NCBI RefSeq assembly: GCF_004138495.1
Contig: NZ_ML142852.1
Location: 261,800-272,261, forward strand
Source of the DNA: Phytoactinopolyspora endophytica
GTDB lineage: Bacteria; Actinomycetota; Actinomycetes; Jiangellales; Jiangellaceae
Direction of reading: 5' to 3'
Length of the DNA stretch: 10,462 nucleotides
Numbering within the stretch: position 1 is the first letter of the stretch; every line of letters begins with the position of its first letter. Below, in pieces: positions 6,266-10,462 of this stretch. The notes under the pieces are model-generated. The model was not told the origin of the DNA. It did no database searches and saw only the letters and a list, made by a program, of their open reading frames with translations. A program made the translations under genes and the position numbers.

Positions 6266-7785
6266 CAGCTTCTCCCCTCTTCGCTTGCGACGCTGATCAG
6301 CTGATCGGCCCTGCGCCACGGCACGAGCGAGAGCAGCACACCGACCACGAGCACGCCAGCGGCGACGCCCCAGCCTGCGACTGCGAGGAAAGTGGCCGGG
6401 TAGTCCTCATACCGTGCCGCCAGCTCTTCGCGCAGGCCGTCCCACATCATCCAGCCCAGCACGAGCGGCGTAATCAGGCCGAGCGTGAGCAGCCACGGCC
6501 ATCCGAGCCGGACCGCAGACGTGGAGTTCGCGTGCTCCTGAAGCGCCGGCAATTGCCGCAGCACCCACGCGACCACCACAACGGACACCAGACCCGCCAT
6601 CGCAACCCCGTACTGGAGGACGAAGTGGTCCGCCGCGTCCAGGATGTACAGGCCCTCGCTGGTCGGGAACAGCAGGATCGACGCGAGCGCGATCGCACCG
6701 CCGACCACCAGCACGGAGGGCACTCGCGGCATCCCGGTGCGGTCCTGCACTGCCGAGATCACCACCTGCATGATGCTGATCAGCGACGACATCCCGGCCA
6801 CCACCAGCGAACCGAAGAACAGCACGCCGAAGAGGTCACCCGCGGCCGGCAGACTGGAGATGATCTGTGGAAACGCGATGAAGGCCAGGCCGATTCCGCC
6901 CTCGCCGATGACCTCGTCGACGGCGACGCCCGTGTTCGTCGCCATGAATCCGATAGCCGCGAAGACGCCGATGCCGGCGAGGATCTCGAACGAGCTGTTC
7001 GCGAACCCTGCTACCAGCGCCGATCCCGTCAGGTCGGCACGACGCCGTAGGTACGACGCATAGGTGATCATGATGCCGAAACCGATCGAGAGCGAGAAGA
7101 AGATCTGACCGTAGACAGCCACCCACACGCTGCCATCAGTGATCGCGTCCCAGTCCGGTGCGAAGAAGGCATCCAGGCCGCGGCCCGCCCCGTCCAGGGT
7201 GAGCGCCTGGATGACGAGGGCGATGAACAACACCACCAGCAACGGGATGAAGATCTTGCTGGCCCGCTCGATGCCGCGCCGGACGCCGAAGACGAGCACC
7301 CCGAGCGCCACTACCCACACCGCGATCAGCGGCCACATCACGCCTGACACGTACGAGGAGACGAATCCCGGCTCGGTGGCCTCCAGGACGTCGCCCATCA
7401 GGAACGCCTCCGGGTCCTCACCCCAGTCCTGGCCGATCGAGAAGCCGGTGTAGCGCACCGCCCAGGCAATGATCACCGCATAGTAGGTGGCGATGACGAA
7501 GCTGATGGCCACCTGCCACCAGCCGATCGTCTCCGCCCGCCGGTTCAGACCACGAAACGCCAGCGGCGGGGAGGCTTTCGCTCGCCGACCTATCGCATAC
7601 TCCATGATCAGCAGCGGGATCCCCGCGGTCAGCAGCGCGATCAAGTACGGCAGGAGAAACGCTCCGCCGCCGCTCTCATAGGCGACGTACGGGAAACGCC
7701 AGATGTTGCCGAGCCCGATCGCAGAGCCGATAGCGGCAAGAAGAAACCCGGAACGGGTCGCCCACTGCTCGCGTTCCCGCGGCAT
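6265..7785 (-). CDS. metP: NSS-family sodium-dependent amino-acid transporter (MetP-like)
   Basis: 506-residue polytopic membrane protein of the neurotransmitter:sodium symporter (NSS/SNF) family, which imports amino acids with Na+. The family signature for TM1 is present near the N-terminus: AAIGSAIGLGNIWRFPY (17-33), including the unwound GLGN part and Arg30. About 12 membrane segments are readable; the TM6 region shows FFSLSIGFGIMITYASY, also a family hallmark. Start at 7785 is set by TGGAGGTG seven bases upstream; the longer opening from 7839 lacks such a site and would add a non-hydrophobic leader. It is followed directly by a MetS-like small subunit, the arrangement of the Corynebacterium glutamicum methionine/alanine importer, so methionine, alanine or a similar neutral amino acid is a reasonable but unproven substrate. 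Its promoter must lie in the gap shared with the divergent whiB-like gene. Confidence 0.9.
   Translation of the reverse strand: MPREREQWATRSGFLLAAIGSAIGLGNIWRFPYVAYESGGGAFLLPYLIALLTAGIPLLIMEYAIGRRAKASPPLAFRGLNRRAETIGWWQVAISFVIATYYAVIIAWAVRYTGFSIGQDWGEDPEAFLMGDVLEATEPGFVSSYVSGVMWPLIAVWVVALGVLVFGVRRGIERASKIFIPLLVVLFIALVIQALTLDGAGRGLDAFFAPDWDAITDGSVWVAVYGQIFFSLSIGFGIMITYASYLRRRADLTGSALVAGFANSSFEILAGIGVFAAIGFMATNTGVAVDEVIGEGGIGLAFIAFPQIISSLPAAGDLFGVLFFGSLVVAGMSSLISIMQVVISAVQDRTGMPRVPSVLVVGGAIALASILLFPTSEGLYILDAADHFVLQYGVAMAGLVSVVVVAWVLRQLPALQEHANSTSAVRLGWPWLLTLGLITPLVLGWMMWDGLREELAARYEDYPATFLAVAGWGVAAGVLVVGVLLSLVPWRRADQLISVASEEGRS
6272..6279 (-). promoter_or_regulatory. Ribosome binding site for the metS-like gene
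   Basis: On the minus strand this reads GAGGGGAG, six bases before the ATG at 6265 and inside the last codons of the transporter. Its strength suggests the small subunit is made at a high rate of its own rather than only by read-on from the transporter, and it fixes the 42-residue start. Confidence 0.7.
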
Positions 7786-7792
7786 ACCCGCG

Positions 7793-7800
7793 CACCTCCA
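7793..7800 (-). promoter_or_regulatory. Ribosome binding site deciding the metP-like start
   Basis: On the minus strand this reads TGGAGGTG, a near-ideal Shine-Dalgarno seven bases before the ATG at 7785. It makes that ATG far more likely than the one at 7839. Confidence 0.75.
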
Positions 7801-8021
7801 CGTCGACGGCACCGTGTCCCCGCGGATTAAGGCACGCATACCCGGCTTCCGCGAGACGCACGAAAATGCTACCCAACGTGGCTCTGGAGAAACCGGCGCG
7901 GGCGATCACTGGCCGGGTGTGAGCACCGAAGTTCTCGCTGTTTTGTCATCGGCCGTCATGACCACGCCTTCAGAACGCTCATTCAGGTAAGCGAATACAA
8001 CGTGATCCCCGTTTGCCGGAG

Positions 8022-8028
8022 AGAGGAG
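8022..8028 (+). promoter_or_regulatory. Ribosome binding site deciding the whiB-like start
   Basis: AGAGGAG lies five bases before the ATG at 8034 within a purine-rich run. An in-frame ATG at 8013 would have this site inside the coding region, so 8034 is preferred. Confidence 0.75.
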
Positions 8029-8033
8029 AAGCG

Positions 8034-8294
8034 ATGACCGACGCGTTCTGGATGAGCCAGGCGGTGTGCAGCGACGCCGACCCTGATCTGTTCTATCCGC
8101 CCACCGATGGGCGGCAGAGCGAGCTTCAGATCCGTGCCGCGCGCCGAATCTGCCGGGATTGCCCGGTACGCCGCCCGTGTTTCGAGGAGGCTTTCGCACT
8201 GCCCGTGGTCATGGACTACGGCATCCGCGCAGGGACAACCGCCCGGGAACGACGGGCGATGCGGAGACGACTGCAGGCACAGCAAGCTGCTTAG
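8034..8294 (+). CDS. WhiB-family Fe-S transcriptional regulator
   Basis: 86-residue Wbl protein, a family restricted to Actinobacteria and their phages that binds a redox- or NO-sensitive [4Fe-4S] cluster and commonly works by contacting the primary sigma factor. The four cluster cysteines are present: Cys12, then Cys40, Cys43 and Cys49 in the CX2CX5C block RRICRDCPVRRPCFEE. The following turn reads GIRAG (63-67) rather than the usual G(V/I)WGG, so the normally conserved Trp is Arg and one Gly is Ala. The basic tail (RERRAMRRRL) matches the family's DNA-binding end. It is the only plus-strand gene here, diverging from the transporter and converging on hemB with a 50-nt gap. Which Wbl subclass it belongs to I cannot say. 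Control of the neighbouring haem or transporter genes would be speculation. Confidence 0.93.
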   Translation: MTDAFWMSQAVCSDADPDLFYPPTDGRQSELQIRAARRICRDCPVRRPCFEEAFALPVVMDYGIRAGTTARERRAMRRRLQAQQAA

Positions 8295-8309
8295 GACGTA
8301 GAGGCGTCC
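8294..8309. terminator. Weak hairpin between convergent whiB-like and hemB genes
   Basis: GGACG (8294-8298) can pair with CGTCC (8305-8309) around a 6-nt loop immediately at the whiB-like stop codon. There is no T-run on either side. Both convergent genes need an end signal in this 50-nt gap, which is the main reason for listing it; the structure itself is marginal. Confidence 0.25.
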
Positions 8310-8344
8310 CCCTTAGCCTCCGAGAAGACGCTGGAGTACGGCGT

Positions 8345-9316
8345 TCAGAGGCGGCGGGCCACCTCGACCGCCCAGTAGGTGAGGATCATGTCCGCGCCGG
8401 CACGCCGGATCGAGACCAGCGATTCCTCGACCGCCCGCTCCCGGTCGATCCACCCGTTCGCGGCCGCGGCCTCGATCATGGCGTACTCCCCGGACACCTG
8501 GTACGCCGCCACCGGCACGTCGACCGCTTCGCGTATTCGCGTCACGACGTCCAGGTACGACAGCGCCGGCTTGACCATCACCATGTCCGCGCCCTCTTCC
8601 ACGTCCAGCCGCACCTCGCGCAGCGCCTCGAAGGCGTTCGCCGGATCCTGCTGGTACGTGCGTCGATCCCCGGTGAGCGTCGACTCGACGGCATCCCGGA
8701 ACGGACCGTAGAACGCGGACGCGTATTTGACCGCGTAGGCCAAGATGGCCACGCCGGCATGCCCGGCTCCGTCCAGAGCGTCGCGGACAGCACCCACCTG
8801 GCCGTCCATCATGCCGCTCGGCCCGACGACATGCGCCCCAGCCTCGGCCTGCGCCACGGCCATTCGCCGGTACGCCTCGAGCGTGGCGTCGTTGTCGACC
8901 GCGCCGTCGGGTGTCAGCACTCCGCAGTGCCCGTGGTCGGTGAACTCGTCGAGGCAGAGATCAGCCATCACGACGGTCGCGTTGCCCACTTCGCTCACAA
9001 CATCCCGAATGGCGACGTTCAGCGCGCCGTCCGGATCGTACCCGCCGGACCCTTCGGCGTCCTTGTTCTCCGGGATCGCGAACAGCATCAGACCGCCGAC
9101 GCCGGCCTCCACCGCTTCGACCGCCGCTTTGCGCACCGATTCCGCGGAGTGCTGCACCACACCCGGCATCGACGGCACCGGGCGGGGCTCCACGGCCCCT
9201 TCCCGGACGAACATCGGCAGGACGAGATGGTGCGGGTCGAGGGTGGTCTCCCCGACCAGACGGCGCATTGCGGGCGAACCGCGCAGGCGCCTCGGCCGTT
9301 CACGTGGGTACGGCAT
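8345..9316 (-). CDS. hemB: Delta-aminolevulinic acid dehydratase (porphobilinogen synthase) HemB
   Basis: 323-residue cytoplasmic enzyme that condenses two 5-aminolevulinate molecules into porphobilinogen. Both active-site lysines are present: Lys197 in [17 protein letters not shown] (193-209) and Lys249 in [12 protein letters not shown]. The metal-binding segment reads [14 protein letters not shown] (119-132), with Cys121, Asp123 and Cys131: two cysteines of the zinc type but Asp in place of the middle Cys. The C-terminal [15 protein letters not shown] block is standard, and length matches the family. The ATG at 9316 has GAGGAG seven bases upstream. hemD lies upstream on the same strand, 274 nt away across a repeat-filled gap, so hemB may be co-transcribed with hemD or use its own promoter. 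Identity is certain; the metal requirement is not. Confidence 0.97.
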   Translation of the reverse strand: MPYPRERPRRLRGSPAMRRLVGETTLDPHHLVLPMFVREGAVEPRPVPSMPGVVQHSAESVRKAAVEAVEAGVGGLMLFAIPENKDAEGSGGYDPDGALNVAIRDVVSEVGNATVVMADLCLDEFTDHGHCGVLTPDGAVDNDATLEAYRRMAVAQAEAGAHVVGPSGMMDGQVGAVRDALDGAGHAGVAILAYAVKYASAFYGPFRDAVESTLTGDRRTYQQDPANAFEALREVRLDVEEGADMVMVKPALSYLDVVTRIREAVDVPVAAYQVSGEYAMIEAAAANGWIDRERAVEESLVSIRRAGADMILTYWAVEVARRL

Positions 9317-9351
9317 CGCTGTTCTCCTCGAACGTCTCTGTTACGCCCCCG

Positions 9352-9357
9352 AGTCTA
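9352..9357 (-). promoter_or_regulatory. Possible -10 element for hemB
   Basis: On the minus strand this reads TAGACT, close to the actinobacterial TAGRRT consensus, 35 nt before the hemB ATG. No recognisable -35 hexamer lies 16-18 nt upstream, so this is only a candidate. Confidence 0.2.
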
Positions 9358-9377
9358 CGTCCGGCAGAAAGAGGCGT

Positions 9378-9492
9378 CCGGGACTCCCGGGAATGGGGTC
9401 TGGAGGCTCAAGCCCAACCGGGCCACAGACCAACCGAACCTGACCAGCCCGCGCAACCCGCCGCCTCCAGACCCCGCTCCCGGGAGTCCCGG
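9378..9492. repeat. 30-nt inverted repeat between hemD and hemB
   Basis: Bases 9378-9407 are the reverse complement of 9463-9492 except for two adjacent positions (AT at 9393-9394 opposite GC at 9476-9477), with a 55-nt spacer. Each arm also carries its own small hairpin, CCGGG-N3-CCCGG. A transcript running from hemD toward hemB would form a long GC-rich stem, which could stop or attenuate transcription or protect mRNA ends. It could equally be a small dispersed repeat element that has landed in this gap. Confidence 0.8.
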
Positions 9493-9574
9493 AATGAACT
9501 CTGGATGCTCAAGCCACCCGAACCCGACCAGCCCACGCAACCCACGCTCCCGGGGTGTCCCGGCATAGACTCTT
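9378..9574. repeat. Three degenerate direct repeat units between hemD and hemB
   Basis: Units begin at 9378, 9480 and 9550 with CCGGG-(3 or 4 nt)-CCCGG, then continue similarly: GGTCTGGAGGCTCAAGCC in the first, ACTCTGGATGCTCAAGCC in the second, and a short ending with GACTCT in the third. Units one and two also share GACCAGCCC(G/A)CGCAACCC near 9442 and 9526. Unit one is about 102 nt, unit two about 70, unit three about 25 and truncated. The whole 274-nt gap (9317-9590) thus has no gene but is largely repeat. No long reading frame through it has a plausible start or family likeness. Confidence 0.7.
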
Positions 9575-9590
9575 ATTCCGGAACGAGCAC

Positions 9591-10462
9591 TTACTGGGCG
9601 TTCTTGCGGCGTGACGCGGAACGACGCCGCTGCGACGGCTTGAGCAGCGGATCTCCCGCTTCGAGGAGGGCGGCCCGGCGGCTGGTGCCGAAGTCGGCGA
9701 CCGCATCGGCCAACAGCTCGACCGACGGCTCCGGCGCCATGACGTCCACCCGCAGCCCATGCTCCTCCGCAGTCTTGGCGGTGGCCGGACCGATACATGC
9801 GATGACCGTGTTGGCATGCGGCTTGCCCGCGATACCCACCAGGTTCCGCACCGTGGACGATGAGGTGAACAGGACGGCGTCGAACTTGCCCGTCTTGATC
9901 GCCTCGCGCGTATTCGCCGGCGGCGGCGCCGCCCGTACCGTGCGGTACGCGGTCACGTCGTCGACCTCCCAGCCCATCTCCGACAGGCCGGCGGCCAACG
10001 TCTCCGTGGCGATGTCCGCCCGCGGCAGGAAGACCCGGTTGATCGGGTCCAGCACCTCGTCGTACGGCGGCCAGTCCGCGAGTAGTCCCATCGCGGACTG
10101 CTCGCCGGACGGTACCAGGTCAGGCTCGACACCCCAGGCGCGCAGCGCCTCCGCGGTCTTCTCACCGACAGCAGCAACCTTCAGCCCGGACAACGCCCGC
10201 GCGTCCAGCCCGTACCCGACCAGCTTCTCCTTGACCGCGCGCAGCGCGTTGAACGATGTGAAGGCGATCCACTCGTATCGGCCCTCGACCATGCCACGGA
10301 CGGCCTTGTCGATCTGCTGCGGATTACGCGGCGGTTCGACGGAGATGGTGGGCACCTCCTCCGGCACGGCGCCGGACTTCCGCAGCGCAGCAGTGAGCGA
10401 GCCCGCCTGCTCCTTGGTACGCGGAACCAAGATCCGCCACCCGAACAGTGGCTTGGTCTCGA
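9591..10462 (-). CDS. hemD: Uroporphyrinogen-III synthase domain, probably of a bifunctional methyltransferase/synthase (partial, 5' end outside window)
   Basis: C-terminal 289 residues of a protein open through the right edge. The reading frame continues past a TTG at 10430: the first readable residues are ETKPLFGWRILVPRTKEQAG, so the gene is truncated by the window rather than starting at the TTG. The rest is a full uroporphyrinogen-III synthase (HemD) domain: YEWIAFTSFNAL, VAAVGEKTAEAL, VFLPRADIATETL, FTSSSTVRNL and CIGPATAKTAEEHGL are all typical. HemD closes hydroxymethylbilane with D-ring inversion to uroporphyrinogen III. In actinobacteria the GWR-LVPRTKEQAG linker commonly joins an N-terminal uroporphyrinogen-III C-methyltransferase, so a fusion feeding sirohaem or cobalamin is expected but not visible here. 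The tail is strongly basic (RRRSASRRKNAQ). It sits upstream of hemB on the same strand. Confidence 0.92.
   Translation of the reverse strand, partial: ETKPLFGWRILVPRTKEQAGSLTAALRKSGAVPEEVPTISVEPPRNPQQIDKAVRGMVEGRYEWIAFTSFNALRAVKEKLVGYGLDARALSGLKVAAVGEKTAEALRAWGVEPDLVPSGEQSAMGLLADWPPYDEVLDPINRVFLPRADIATETLAAGLSEMGWEVDDVTAYRTVRAAPPPANTREAIKTGKFDAVLFTSSSTVRNLVGIAGKPHANTVIACIGPATAKTAEEHGLRVDVMAPEPSVELLADAVADFGTSRRAALLEAGDPLLKPSQRRRSASRRKNAQ

Larger units (their letters stand above)
7786..8033. promoter_or_regulatory. Divergent intergenic region between metP-like and whiB-like genes
   Basis: This 248-nt stretch separates two divergently transcribed genes and so must contain both promoters. I see no convincing coding potential and no clear TTGACA/TAGRRT pair on either strand. 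Minor features are an 8-bp palindrome GTCATGAC near 7956 and a short GGTG/CACC hairpin near 7916; neither is persuasive. A site for a shared regulator is possible but not shown. Confidence 0.45.

Noticed and set aside
7986..8013. Possible ECF-type promoter (GGTAA ... GTTT) upstream of the whiB-like gene
   Set aside because: The spacer is 20 nt instead of the usual 16-18 and both elements deviate from consensus, so it is not supportable.
8159..9568. A 469-codon open frame on the plus strand through hemB
   Set aside because: It lies opposite hemB, whose protein is unmistakable, and its translation is Arg/His/Pro/Asp-rich with no family likeness. Such long antisense frames are normal in high-GC codon usage.
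9378..9574. CRISPR array
   Set aside because: The repeat units are of unequal length (about 102, 70 and 25 nt), degenerate and without regular spacers, and no cas gene is present.
9482..9581. Insertion sequence or attachment site associated with the repeats
   Set aside because: No transposase or integrase gene, no tRNA and no target-site duplication could be seen.
9355..9798. 147-codon minus-strand frame running through the hemD-hemB gap
   Set aside because: It overlaps the end of hemD in another frame and then passes through the repeats. Its Gly/Leu/Pro repeats (GLRGLV-GFGW) simply reflect the DNA repeats; no ribosome site or domain supports it.

Overview
This window is high-GC DNA with dense, mostly minus-strand genes, frequent 1-4 nt start/stop overlaps and GTG starts. 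Together with a WhiB-family gene and the gene order described below, this points to an actinobacterium (Actinomycetota). I cannot place it at genus level from sequence alone. Almost everything read here is recognisable haem and cytochrome c biology, interrupted by a small amino-acid transporter operon and a WhiB regulator. I do not see a convincing undescribed system. The least explained parts are non-coding repeats and a few departures from family norms.

Layout, right to left along the minus strand. The right edge (9591-10462) holds the C-terminal uroporphyrinogen-III synthase domain of a hemD gene that starts outside the window. It is followed by a 274 nt gap filled with imperfect direct and inverted repeats, then hemB (8345-9316). 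A single plus-strand gene, a small WhiB-like Fe-S regulator (8034-8294), converges on hemB. It diverges from a minus-strand pair: an NSS-family transporter resembling MetP (6265-7785) and a 42-residue partner resembling MetS (6137-6265). After a 129 nt gap with a 13-bp perfect inverted repeat comes hemL (4595-6007). Then follow a histidine-phosphatase ('phosphoglycerate mutase-like') gene (3872-4528), a ResA/TlpA-type thioredoxin lipoprotein (3231-3875), ccdA (2465-3211), resB (819-2468) and the start of ccsB/resC (1-819), which is cut by the left edge just before its WWD haem-binding region.

How they work together. HemL makes 5-aminolevulinate from glutamate-1-semialdehyde. HemB condenses two molecules to porphobilinogen, and HemD closes the tetrapyrrole to uroporphyrinogen III. 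The left block is a System II (Ccs) cytochrome c maturation cluster: CcdA carries reducing power across the membrane, ResA reduces apocytochrome CXXCH cysteines, and ResB-CcsB moves haem and joins it to apocytochrome. The run hemL - phosphatase - resA - ccdA - resB - ccsB is the order I recall for Mycobacterium tuberculosis Rv0524-Rv0529. Four junctions from the phosphatase to ccsB are tight: overlaps of 4, 4 and 1 nt and one 19 nt gap, suggesting one translationally coupled transcript. The MetPS-like pair and the whiB gene have no obvious haem role and may simply lie between two haem blocks.
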